From Deinococcus detaillensis (GTDB lineage Bacteria; Deinococcota; Deinococci; Deinococcales; Deinococcaceae): a DNA stretch of 64,000 bases. This document shows positions 8,659 through 16,782 of the stretch, piece after piece. The notes beneath the pieces are model-generated. The model searched no databases. It was given only the letters and a program-made list of their open reading frames with translations, and was not told the DNA's origin. Every line of letters begins with the position of its first letter. The first letter of the stretch is position 1. The stretch lies in assembly GCF_007280555.1 (NCBI RefSeq), contig NZ_VKDB01000009.1, positions 42,476 to 106,475 of the forward strand, read 5' to 3'. Both the position numbers and the translations under genes were made by a program.

Positions 8659-10300
8659 TCCGATGAATGACGAGAGAGAAGGACTGCCGGAAGGGTGGGT
8701 GGAGACGACTTTGGGCGAAATGGTCGCAGGCGTAGAGGCGGGGCTGAATGTCAAATGCGAGGAACGGCCACCTGAAAGTAACGAACGAGGCTTAGTCAAA
8801 ATCAGTGCTGTCACATGGGGCAGATTTCAGGAAGATCAAAGTAAAACGTTGTCAGTCAGTACAATAGTTCCCGAAAACAGAAGAATTGAGCCAGGAGATT
8901 TTCTGATTTCGCGAGCTAACACAATAGAACTGGTGGGCGCTTGTGTCATTGTGAATCACATCACACGAAATCTTTATCTATCCGACAAGGTGTTGAGGCT
9001 GAGATTCAAAGTAGAAAATCAAAAGTCTTGGATACTTCACTTTTTGCGCTCTAAAGAAGGACGTAACCAAATTGAAAGTCTATCTAGTGGAAACCAACTC
9101 TCAATGCGGAATCTTTCTCAGAATGCTTTGCTTTCAATTTTACTTCCCCTTCCCCCTCTCCCCGAGCAAACTCGCATTGCCGACAAGCTCGATGCCCTCC
9201 TCTCCCGCGTGGAGTCTGGCCGGGAGCGGCTGGAGCGTGTGCCGAAGCTGCTGAAACGCTTCCGCCGGAGCGTGCTGAGCGCGGCAGTGAGTGGGGAACT
9301 GACGCGGGAGTGGCGCGGGGGCGGGGATGCGGAGTGGGAGGAAATTGCTGTTGGAGACGTTGTAACCGCACTTAATGGCCGTCCATTTCCCAGTGCTGAA
9401 TACACAACTGCGGGTGTCCGGTTGATACGTCCTGGCAATTTGCACATCTCAGGAAAAGTGGTTTGGACAGAGAAAAATACTAGCTATCTGCCCGAATCAT
9501 GGCTAACTGATAATGCGTCCTTCCTCATGCATCAAGGTGACCTGCTAATGAATCTTACGGCGCAGTCACTGAAAGACGAATTCTTGGGCAGAGTATGCGT
9601 GAAAGAAGATAACATCCCAGCGTTACTCAATCAGCGTATTTGTGCTTTTAAACCGAAGACTAAATACGATGTGCGTCCGTATCTATGGGTTTACTTCAAA
9701 TCACCGCAATTTAGATTATTTGTTGATACGTTAGATACTGGAACTTTAATTAAGCATATCCATAGCAGGCAGGTTTTGGCACATGAAATGCTATTTCCAA
9801 AATCCGTAGAACAAACCGAAATCGTGCGCCGTGTCGAAGCCCTCTTCGCCATTGCAGACCGCATTGAGGCCCGCTATCAATCGGCCCTGACCACCTTCAA
9901 TCGCCTCACGCCTGCGCTGCTGGCGAAGGCATTCCGGGGCGAGCTGGTGCCACAAGATCCCAACGACGAATCGGCCTCGGTGTTGCTGGAACGCATCCGG
10001 TTAGCGCGGGCCACGTCGGGCGACAAGCCCAAGCGGGGGCGCGGGGCGGCGAAGGAAACGGGCAGCGTAAAGCCAGACCGCCCAGCGCCAGACAACACCG
10101 CGCCGAAACGCCGGGGCAGGCCGCCCAAAGCGCAGGCGGAAGCGCCGGGCATTGCTCAGGCCAGCAGCTACGAGGACGCCGTGCGGCAACTGGAAGCCCA
10201 GAAGGCGGCCAGGGCAGCGGCGGGCAAGCTGGAGGGAGCGCAGGTCGAACGCGGCACCCGGCAAGGCGAGCTGTTTGGGAACACGGAGATCAACTCATGA
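8648..10300 (+). CDS. hsdS: type I specificity subunit with AT-hook-like tail
   Basis: 550 residues. Two target-recognition domains (about residues 12-170 and 228-390) are each followed by a conserved helical spacer: PLPPLPEQTRIADKLDALL... and SVEQTEIVRRVEALFAIADRIE. DNA for both recognition domains is clearly more AT-rich than the spacers and neighbours, the usual mosaic of exchanged specificity domains. After the second spacer, where most HsdS proteins end, there is a basic tail of about 95 residues with KPKRGRGAAKE and KRRGRPPKAQ; RGRP is the AT-hook core. The start overlaps the end of the nuclease gene by 11 bp. Determines which DNA sequence the HsdM complex recognises. Confidence 0.93.
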   Translation: MTTDPMNDEREGLPEGWVETTLGEMVAGVEAGLNVKCEERPPESNERGLVKISAVTWGRFQEDQSKTLSVSTIVPENRRIEPGDFLISRANTIELVGACVIVNHITRNLYLSDKVLRLRFKVENQKSWILHFLRSKEGRNQIESLSSGNQLSMRNLSQNALLSILLPLPPLPEQTRIADKLDALLSRVESGRERLERVPKLLKRFRRSVLSAAVSGELTREWRGGGDAEWEEIAVGDVVTALNGRPFPSAEYTTAGVRLIRPGNLHISGKVVWTEKNTSYLPESWLTDNASFLMHQGDLLMNLTAQSLKDEFLGRVCVKEDNIPALLNQRICAFKPKTKYDVRPYLWVYFKSPQFRLFVDTLDTGTLIKHIHSRQVLAHEMLFPKSVEQTEIVRRVEALFAIADRIEARYQSALTTFNRLTPALLAKAFRGELVPQDPNDESASVLLERIRLARATSGDKPKRGRGAAKETGSVKPDRPAPDNTAPKRRGRPPKAQAEAPGIAQASSYEDAVRQLEAQKAARAAAGKLEGAQVERGTRQGELFGNTEINS

Positions 10301-10329
10301 TCCGTCTTCAGATACTGAGCGTCCGGATT

Positions 10330-10347
10330 GTTCTTACCGGTAAGAAC
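10330..10347. promoter_or_regulatory. parS: putative parS centromere site, upstream copy
   Basis: Perfect 18-bp palindrome GTTCTTACCGGTAAGAAC, 27 bp upstream of parA. An identical copy with the same four following bases (AGCC) lies at 12135-12152 just after parB. A perfect palindrome repeated on both sides of a parAB operon is the expected form of a ParB-binding site; binding itself is inferred. It may also serve as an autoregulatory operator for parAB. Confidence 0.75.
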
Positions 10348-10373
10348 AGCCCGACACGCTAACCTGAAGACAG

Positions 10374-11144
10374 ATGAAAACAGTCACCCTCTTCAACCAT
10401 GCCGGTGGCGCGGGCAAAACCAGCATCACCCTGAATGCCGGGTACGAACTCGCCCGCTCGGGTCTGCGAGTCTTACTGATTGATCTCGACCCGCAGGCCA
10501 ACCTCACCACCTGGCTGGGCGTCGAAGACCCTGAACTCAGCGAAACGGTTCACCCAGTCGCCACTGAGGGCCGTCCTCTGCCTCAGCCGCGCCGGGTGCA
10601 TGGTCTGGACCTCATTCCCTCACGGGTAGACCTCGCGCTGGCCGAGGCGATCATGCCTGGCCGGATCGCTGCCGAACTCTCGCTCCACCAAGCTCTTCAG
10701 CCGATTCAGGAGCGTTACGACGTCGTCCTGATCGACAGCCCGCCCAGTGTCGGCAAGCTGGCGGCGCTGGGGGCTTTGGCGTCCGACAACTTGATCGTCC
10801 CCATCCAGACCCGCAACAAGGGAATCAACGCCCTGCCGGGCCTGAGCGCGGTGATGCACATGTACCACGGTCTGCGACCCAACCTGAACGTGGCCCTCTA
10901 CGTGCCCACCATGTACGACGCCCGGCGCAGCCATGACCGCGACATGCTCGAACTGATCCGGTCCCAGCTCGCTCCGGTTGCCGAACCGCTGGCGCAGCGC
11001 GAATCGGTCTGGATGGACAGCGGCCTCGCTGGAGTTCCCGTCGGTGTGTTCGCGCCAAGTAGCAAGGTCGCCGACGACGTCCGGCAGTTGACCCGGCAGA
11101 TCGCTGCGGCACTTCAACTGCCCTACCCGCAGGAAACCGTATGA
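10374..11144 (+). CDS. parA: ParA-type partition ATPase
   Basis: 256 residues. P-loop near the N-terminus reads [15 protein letters not shown], followed by [17 protein letters not shown] (switch I / Walker A-prime) and [21 protein letters not shown] (Walker B), the order of ParA/Soj proteins. The family's signature lysine (KGGxGKT) is Ala10 here, while the catalytic GKT lysine (K15) is kept. Works with ParB to segregate the replicon. It overlaps parB by four bases (ATGA). Palindromic sites flank the pair. Presence suggests the window lies on a plasmid or secondary chromosome. Confidence 0.93.
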   Translation: MKTVTLFNHAGGAGKTSITLNAGYELARSGLRVLLIDLDPQANLTTWLGVEDPELSETVHPVATEGRPLPQPRRVHGLDLIPSRVDLALAEAIMPGRIAAELSLHQALQPIQERYDVVLIDSPPSVGKLAALGALASDNLIVPIQTRNKGINALPGLSAVMHMYHGLRPNLNVALYVPTMYDARRSHDRDMLELIRSQLAPVAEPLAQRESVWMDSGLAGVPVGVFAPSSKVADDVRQLTRQIAAALQLPYPQETV

Positions 11145-12046
11145 CCCGGCCAAAACGCGACGTCAACAAGCTGGCCGGACTCCTCACCATTGCCGCCGAG
11201 GCTGGTCGTCCGGTTAGCACGGTCGTCACGTCCCTGCCGGTCACGCTGCTCGGTCCCGGCGCGGGTCAGCCGAGACGTGATTTCGATCCAGTGAAGCTCG
11301 AACAACTGACCAGCAGCATCCGCGAACACGGCGTGCTGCAACCACTCCTGGTCCGTTCGGTGGGAGATCGTTATGAGATCGTGGCTGGTGAGCGGCGCTG
11401 GCGGGCGGCCCAGGCAGCGGGCCTCCAGGACGTGCCTGTTCTTGTGCGGGAGATTGACGCTGAGCAGGCGCAGCAGTTCGCCCTGATCGAGAACCTGCAA
11501 CGCGAAAACCTCAACGCGATTGACGAGGTGGACGCCAAACTGGCACTGGTGGCTCTCACGCTGGGCCTGTCGCCTGTCGCCGCCCGCAACCGGCTGACCC
11601 AGATGCTCCGGGAACGGCGCAGTGAGCAGCCCAGTGAGCAGCACGAAGCGCTAGAGCAGCTTTTCTCGGTTCTCGGCGAGACGTGGACCTCTTTCACTAA
11701 GAACAAGCTGCGGATTCTCAATTGGCCACCCGCTGTCCTTAAAGCGGTGCGGGCCGGTCTCCCGTTCACAGTAGCCGGTGTTATCGTCACGGCCACGCCG
11801 GGGATGCAGGCCGATCTGATTGAACAGGCGCAAGCGGGGGCGGGCCGTGAGGCTCTGCGCAAAATCGTCAGGGAAACGCGAGTCAAATCATCTGCCCTCA
11901 AGATTGAACGCAGTCGTGTGGCGAGCGTACTCCTGTCCGAGGCCTGGTTCCGTCGGCTGGACGCCAAACGGCAGCAGGCCCTGCAAGACTGGCTTGACCG
12001 GATGCCAGAGAGCCTGAAGGAAGCCCTTGCAGAGGGTGACCTTTGA
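11141..12046 (+). CDS. parB: ParB-type centromere-binding protein
   Basis: 301 residues. ParB/Srx N-terminal domain: PRRDFDPVKLEQLTSSIREHGVLQPLLVRSV followed by VAGERRWRAAQAAGL (the GERRxRA CTP/DNA box) and ENLQRENLNAIDEVDA. A helix-turn-helix region follows (LGLSPVAARNRLTQML). The C-terminal part is alpha-helical. Translationally coupled to parA. Expected to bind the two 18-bp palindromes at 10330 and 12135, spread along DNA and stimulate ParA. Confidence 0.93.
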   Translation: MTRPKRDVNKLAGLLTIAAEAGRPVSTVVTSLPVTLLGPGAGQPRRDFDPVKLEQLTSSIREHGVLQPLLVRSVGDRYEIVAGERRWRAAQAAGLQDVPVLVREIDAEQAQQFALIENLQRENLNAIDEVDAKLALVALTLGLSPVAARNRLTQMLRERRSEQPSEQHEALEQLFSVLGETWTSFTKNKLRILNWPPAVLKAVRAGLPFTVAGVIVTATPGMQADLIEQAQAGAGREALRKIVRETRVKSSALKIERSRVASVLLSEAWFRRLDAKRQQALQDWLDRMPESLKEALAEGDL

Positions 12047-12134
12047 AGTTCGCGTAAGATCTCACGACGCTGCGCCGCTGTCGGGGCCGGTGGATGCGGA
12101 TACCCTGATCGTCCTCCACACTCTGGCTTGAAAT

Positions 12135-12152
12135 GTTCTTACCGGTAAGAAC
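12135..12152. promoter_or_regulatory. parS: putative parS centromere site, downstream copy
   Basis: Second exact copy of GTTCTTACCGGTAAGAAC, 88 bp after the parB stop. Identity with the upstream copy extends to the four bases that follow. I saw no third copy in the window. Confidence 0.75.
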
Positions 12153-12278
12153 AGCCGAACCCATCATTTTGGAAACAGACGCTCGTCTTTTCATCTCTCA
12201 CGCTGGAGAGGCTTTGAAGTGCCTGTGTTCGCTGGCTCTGTCTCTGGGTCCTGTCACCGCCGCGCCGTTGCTTGGAGC

Positions 12279-12334
12279 CACCGACTCGTTTTCTGTCGCC
12301 CGCACCGGTCGACTGGTGCAAGAGCGAGTCGGTG
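12279..12334. repeat. nested inverted repeat between convergent genes
   Basis: Outer arms CACCGACTCG (12279-12288) and CGAGTCGGTG (12325-12334) pair perfectly. Inside lies a second hairpin, GCACC (12302-12306) with GGTGC (12315-12319), centred on a GTCGAC. It sits in the 317-bp gap between parB and the convergent helicase gene. Could be a bidirectional transcription terminator, although no T-run follows, or a structured site of the partition or replication region. Apart from this and the parS site I see nothing in 12047-12363. Confidence 0.5.
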
Positions 12335-12363
12335 CGGAGAATGGCAATCAGTGGAGGCTCAGG

Positions 12364-14889
12364 TCATCCTGAGGGAAAGGCCTTCAGAAACGCGTAAATC
12401 ACCCGGAGCTTTTTGACGCCTGCGGTGTCGAACCGGACCTCAACGTCGGTGCTTTCGCCCGCATTTTCAATCCCGATGATGATGCCCCGTCCACATTTCG
12501 GATGCGAAACCGTCATCCCAACCCGCACCTCTGCTGGACTCAGCGCGCTGCCGCTCCGGCTCTGAGTGCGGCCCAGCGCATCTTTCAGACCAGAAGGCTT
12601 GGCGGGCACTGGTTTGGGCGTGTGCCGCTCACTCTGTTCCCGTATGAGATCCGGCAGATCAGGGAACAGCAGGAGTGCTGGGTCGTCCGCCAGCACGACC
12701 TGACCGTGATGGGCATACCGCTCCAGACTGAGCTGATTGATGGTTTCACGCTGGCCCTGGAATGGCCCGGCTTGCTCAATGAGCTGACTCAATGCGGCGA
12801 AACGTTGCTGGAGACGTGAGCGCTGCTGCTCGCCAAACCACAGTTGAATGAACTGCTGATGCTGATAGAACTGCAAGGTTTCACTGGCCTCGAACGTTTC
12901 ACGGGCGCTCAGGGTCGCCGGGTCACGGACCAGCAAGCCGTGGAGCCGTGCGTGGGCGGCCACCAAGCGCTCATGCGACACAGCCGTCAGAAAGGTTGTG
13001 GGTTCCGAGGAATCCACAATCAGATGAAGTTCCCGCTTGGCCCGCGTCAGCGCGACGTAAAACACCCGGCGTTCTTCCTCCGCAGCGGCTTGGTCAGGAT
13101 TTTCGCGGATTTTGTACAGCGACGCTTTGCAGTCTGGGATCAACACCACCGGGAATTCCAGGCCCTTGGCCCGGAACGCGGTCATGATGACGACGCGCGG
13201 CACGTCGCCTTCCTCGCGGATCAGTTTGGCCTCATGCCGTGCCTGCTGACTGAGGTGAGCGATGTACGTCACCAATTCTCCCAAAGAGCGCTGCTGGGCC
13301 ATTTCCGCCAGCGCCCGCACGCTACCGGTGCGTTCTTCCCCAAACTCTCTGGTGGGAGCGGAATCGATCAGGTGCTGGGTGTATCCGATCGCCTCCGCAA
13401 AATCCAGTAACGGCTCTTTGCCTTCACTCATGCCCAGACTGTCGGTCAGGTCGCCGAGGGCGCTGCTGAGCTTCTTGACTTCTTTGAGTTCGTAGTGGCG
13501 CAGACTACTTGACAGGTCACCGAGTACGTCCGGTAGGCGTTGACCACCTTTCCACAGCCGCTTGCTGATGTCTTCCACCAGTTGACCTCGCAAATAGCGG
13601 TTGGGAACGTTGGCCACCATGCGCCAGTCTTTGAGCAGCGTCAACCGGCGCTCACTTTCAATCTCCAGGCCGCGCTGCACATCGAAGTCGGCCATTGCCA
13701 GACGCAGATAAGCCAGCAAGACACCGACCTCCTGGCGCTGATAGAAGGGCTGGCCACCCACAATCAGGTAAGGGACACCTTTTTCAAGAAACACCTGCTC
13801 GAGTTCACCCGTCTGGGCGTATGTCCGAATCAGGATGGCGATGTCCGGCGCTGTCACGCCCTCAGCCAACTTTTCAATGGCCAGGTGAGCCGCCGCGCCA
13901 GTGCGGTGCTCGTGGAGAAACACGCCATTGCCCAACCGGGAGGCTTGCAAACGTTTGTACTCACGGACCGTGTTGCAGTTGATCACCTGATCCGCCAGGG
14001 CAATCACGCCCATCGGGCAACGGAAATTGGTGGACAGGGTAAATTTTTGGGCGCGGTACCGCTCGGCGAACTCCAGGATGTAACGTGGATTCGCGCCTCG
14101 CCACTGATAGATGGTCTGGTCGTCATCGCCAATGGCGGTGTAGCTGCGGCAAGTCGAGGCGATCAGATCGAGCATTTCGCTCTGAGCAAGATTGACGTCC
14201 TGGAATTCATCCACGTGAACGTAATCCCATCTGCCCGCCATCGCCTCTTGCAACTGAGGAAAGCGGGCCATCAGCAGCCAGGCCTCGACCAGCGAGTCGT
14301 CGTAATCAATGGTCCCTTGCTTGCGCCTCAACTCATCGTGTCTGGCATACAGATCGGCGTACAGGCCGACGCTTTTATCAGGTGGGGAAATCAATGCCTT
14401 GGCTTGGTCGGGCAGGTCGCTGGGAAGATAAGGCAGTTGCAGATTGGCTTTCTGAACAGAGAGGTACGTGGCAAAATCATCGAACTTGACGTTGAAATAA
14501 GCTGTGCGCTGCGTCTCATCAGCGGCAATCAGTTGCGCTCTGGCCTCATTAAAAAGTTTGCGTGAGAAGTGCTCCTCGCCGAGGTGGAGTTCGGTCAGCC
14601 CGAGCCGTTTGGCCTCCTGTACGACGCGGTAAGCCAGAGCGTGCAGCGTCAGGGAGGTCACGCCCTGCGTTTCCGGGTGCTTCTTGAGGCGCTCTTCGAT
14701 GGTTCGGGCGGCTTCTCTGGAAAAGGTGCAGGCCAGGATGCGTTTGGGCTGCACCTGTGCCTGCCTCACCAGGTAGAGGATGCGTTCGATCATGGTCGTC
14801 GTTTTGCCTGATCCGGCCACGGCGAAAACGAGGGTGTGACCCTGAGTGTACTCGATGATGCGTTGCTGCTCGGAGGTGAGGTTCATCAT
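12364..14889 (-). CDS. UvrD/PcrA-type superfamily I helicase
   Basis: 841 residues with the full set of SF1A motifs: Q-motif (LTSEQQRIIEY), Walker A (FAVAGSGKTTTMIERI), motif Ia (ILACTFSREAARTI), motif II (VHVDEFQDVN), motif III (AIGDDDQTIYQWRGANP), motif IV (LSTNFRCP), motif V (VIMTAFRAKGLEFPVVLI) and motif VI (RRVFYVALTRAKRELHLI). A C-terminal SH3/Tudor-like UvrD tail is visible (VGMTVSHPKCGRGIIIGIE). An ATP-dependent 3'-5' DNA helicase for repair or replication. Two ATGs at 14889 and 14886 follow an AAAGGA ribosome site; either may be used. Transcribed toward the par operon. Confidence 0.92.
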   Translation of the reverse strand: MMNLTSEQQRIIEYTQGHTLVFAVAGSGKTTTMIERILYLVRQAQVQPKRILACTFSREAARTIEERLKKHPETQGVTSLTLHALAYRVVQEAKRLGLTELHLGEEHFSRKLFNEARAQLIAADETQRTAYFNVKFDDFATYLSVQKANLQLPYLPSDLPDQAKALISPPDKSVGLYADLYARHDELRRKQGTIDYDDSLVEAWLLMARFPQLQEAMAGRWDYVHVDEFQDVNLAQSEMLDLIASTCRSYTAIGDDDQTIYQWRGANPRYILEFAERYRAQKFTLSTNFRCPMGVIALADQVINCNTVREYKRLQASRLGNGVFLHEHRTGAAAHLAIEKLAEGVTAPDIAILIRTYAQTGELEQVFLEKGVPYLIVGGQPFYQRQEVGVLLAYLRLAMADFDVQRGLEIESERRLTLLKDWRMVANVPNRYLRGQLVEDISKRLWKGGQRLPDVLGDLSSSLRHYELKEVKKLSSALGDLTDSLGMSEGKEPLLDFAEAIGYTQHLIDSAPTREFGEERTGSVRALAEMAQQRSLGELVTYIAHLSQQARHEAKLIREEGDVPRVVIMTAFRAKGLEFPVVLIPDCKASLYKIRENPDQAAAEEERRVFYVALTRAKRELHLIVDSSEPTTFLTAVSHERLVAAHARLHGLLVRDPATLSARETFEASETLQFYQHQQFIQLWFGEQQRSRLQQRFAALSQLIEQAGPFQGQRETINQLSLERYAHHGQVVLADDPALLLFPDLPDLIREQSERHTPKPVPAKPSGLKDALGRTQSRSGSALSPAEVRVGMTVSHPKCGRGIIIGIENAGESTDVEVRFDTAGVKKLRVIYAFLKAFPSG

Positions 14890-15185
14890 TCGTCCTTTTG
14901 GAACAATGCCGAAATCGGTGAGTGACCCGGCTCAGTGTTTGCTTCTGAATTTTTTCTACGCGAATTCTGTTCGTCATCAGCCATGAGCCCCGCCTTGCTT
15001 TCCCTGGGCGCTCCAGGTTCCATTTCGTCGCGCCGCTGAAACCGGGTCACGCACTTCATTGGTTACGTCCTGCGCTCTGGAAAAATGTGTCAACCGCACA
15101 AAGTGTAGATATGCAGCGCCAAACGAGCCAGCCACCCACACTTTGAGTGAGGAGTGTAGATGGCCGCTCTCGAATACGGACAAGC
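14890..15185. other. intergenic stretch, no gene seen
   Basis: About 300 bases upstream of the helicase gene. Short open frames on both strands lack protein-like composition and ribosome sites. The helicase promoter should lie at its left end, but I could not assign clear -35/-10 boxes. Confidence 0.5.
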
Positions 15186-15189
15186 GATG

Positions 15190-15585
15190 ACAGGATGTAC
15201 AGCCTGATGCACCTGAATACGTAGATACGTAGCGACTCGATCACATCTATTTCGGCCAGACGAGGATGTGGATGGCGCTATGCATGGCCGTGATCATGAT
15301 GGGGCACATGCTCGACATCTACAGAAAACGCCGGGTCCTGAGTATCTTCATGGGCAGCCCTGTGGTGTTTGCCGGATCGTTGTAGCTGATGCGCTCGCAG
15401 GATACGGTGGGCGACGGGGCGCACATGAAGGCCATGCTCTCGCACCATTCGATGGCCATCTTGAACAGTGAACGTGCGCAGATTAAGAGTCCCCGCGTCC
15501 GTCGGCTGATCGATGGCTCAAAGCCCAAGTTCGTGAGATCGCCGAGATGAAAGCGCTGATTGCCGCCTTGGAGAGCAGAAAGTAA
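15190..15585 (+). pseudogene. decayed copy of membrane DUF305 protein
   Basis: Translations match the intact protein at 24712-25173: LDHIYFGQTRMWMAL, then MGSPVVFAGSL, then LMRSQDTVGDGAHMKAMLSHHSMAILNSERAQIKSPRVRRL, and REIAEMKALIAALES at the end. A TAG at 15383-15385 interrupts the frame; a frameshift near 15515-15530 separates the last 20 residues; and a small duplication plus a stop break the region near 15215-15235. HH of the DUF305 metal motif is still visible in MLSHHSMAIL. Clearly a dead paralogue of the gene about 9.5 kb downstream. Confidence 0.85.
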
Positions 15586-15603
15586 GTGGGTCTGCCGTCC
15601 CGG

Positions 15604-16344
15604 TCATGATCCCAACTCGATCAGGTACAGGGCGATGAAGCCCAGGAAAAAAGCGCTGGTGATCCACGGCGTTTCCTTGATCTCGTGCGCCTCCACCAAC
15701 AGCTCTTCAGTGACCAAGTACAGCAGCGCTGCCGCGCCGAAGGACAGCACGATTTCCAGCGGCAGCCCCGTGAGGCCTTGCAGCAGTGTGCCGCCCAGCG
15801 TGGCTCCTACGATCACCAGCATGCTCAGGCCACTGACCGTCAGGATGCTCCTGCTTTTGGACGCCCCGCGCTGACCCAGGCTGGCGGCCACCGAGAGGCC
15901 CAGGAACAGCAGTTCTAGGGTCAGCGCCACCACCAGCAGCGTTCCCACTCGCTCGCCCGCCGCGAAACCCACGCCGATCAGCAGGCCATCAATCAGGACG
16001 TCGATGCCTACTGCCGCCAGCAGCCCCGTGGCGGCGCGCGGTGCGGCTTCGCCGTCCGTCTCTTCCGCTTCTTCCGGATCGAGCCGTCCCACCAGCGCCC
16101 GAACGGCCAGCATGACGCCCACGCCGAGTGCGAAGCCGATCACCACGCCCAGGGGCTGATGGCCTTTTGTGATCTGGGGCAACAGCTCTCCGGCGACGGC
16201 GGCGAAAACCACGCCTGCCGCGAAGTGCTGCACGAAGCTGCGCACACGCGGACTGGGCGGGCGGAAACTCGCCACCACGCCGCCCAGGATGGTGGCGGTC
16301 ACCGGGATCAACGTCAGCAGCAGAAGTTGGCTCAGGGCGATCAT
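15604..16344 (-). CDS. ZIP-family metal cation transporter
   Basis: 246 residues with about eight hydrophobic segments. The ZIP pattern is recognisable: a small N-terminal bundle, an acidic cytoplasmic loop (RLDPEEAEETDGEA), then the pore helices with IDVLIDGLLIGVGFAAG and LYLVTEELLVEAHE, where ZIP proteins carry metal ligands. The first motif has Asp in place of the usual His-Asn pair, so metal preference cannot be read directly. Predicted inner-membrane importer or exporter of divalent metal (zinc class). Nearest neighbour is the DUF305 pseudogene, 18 bp downstream. Confidence 0.8.
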   Translation of the reverse strand: MIALSQLLLLTLIPVTATILGGVVASFRPPSPRVRSFVQHFAAGVVFAAVAGELLPQITKGHQPLGVVIGFALGVGVMLAVRALVGRLDPEEAEETDGEAAPRAATGLLAAVGIDVLIDGLLIGVGFAAGERVGTLLVVALTLELLFLGLSVAASLGQRGASKSRSILTVSGLSMLVIVGATLGGTLLQGLTGLPLEIVLSFGAAALLYLVTEELLVEAHEIKETPWITSAFFLGFIALYLIELGS

Positions 16345-16782
16345 AGACTGACGGTAGAGGACGCCGGACGCGGGCAGGTCAGAATGGCACTGTCACTTTC
16401 TTGGCCATCTCATGCGCTGGTCTAGTTGCCGCAACAGCCTGTTGACCGTTCCAAAGCCAGTGGTCTCCTGTCAACCAGAAGAAAAAGGACCTGTGAACTG
16501 AAAATTTCTCAGTGAGGGCGGGCTTCCAGCAGTTTCAGGGTGAAGACGCAGATCCAAAAACAGTTCGCCGTATGCCAGCACGGTGTAGCAAAGCGCGTAC
16601 ACGGGTCATCACTGCGCGTAGGGTGAAGTGCTTGATCACGTATCGTCAATCCCCAAGTTCAAGCCGCGTAGCTTGTCCTCTTGCTTGCTGCGCGTTGAGC
16701 AGCAAGAGGGACAAGTTCATGTTCGTGCACCTCGCCTCACGGGCGTGATAAACATGTCAGGCGGCTTGACCTAGTCTCAAGC
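16345..16782. other. intergenic region with imperfect hairpin
   Basis: 438 bases without a convincing gene. At 16672-16715 an imperfect inverted repeat pairs CTTGTCCTCTTGCT with AGCAAGAGGGACAAG around a short loop; no T-run follows, so it may be a degenerate terminator or element end. A 78-codon frame at 16512-16748 lacks a ribosome site and protein-like composition. Confidence 0.4.

Noticed and set aside
13540..14565. 341-codon plus-strand frame
   Set aside because: Antisense to the UvrD-type helicase; composition is that of a shadow frame.
16672..16715. Intrinsic terminator
   Set aside because: Arms are imperfect and no T-run follows on either strand; reported only as a hairpin in the intergenic note.
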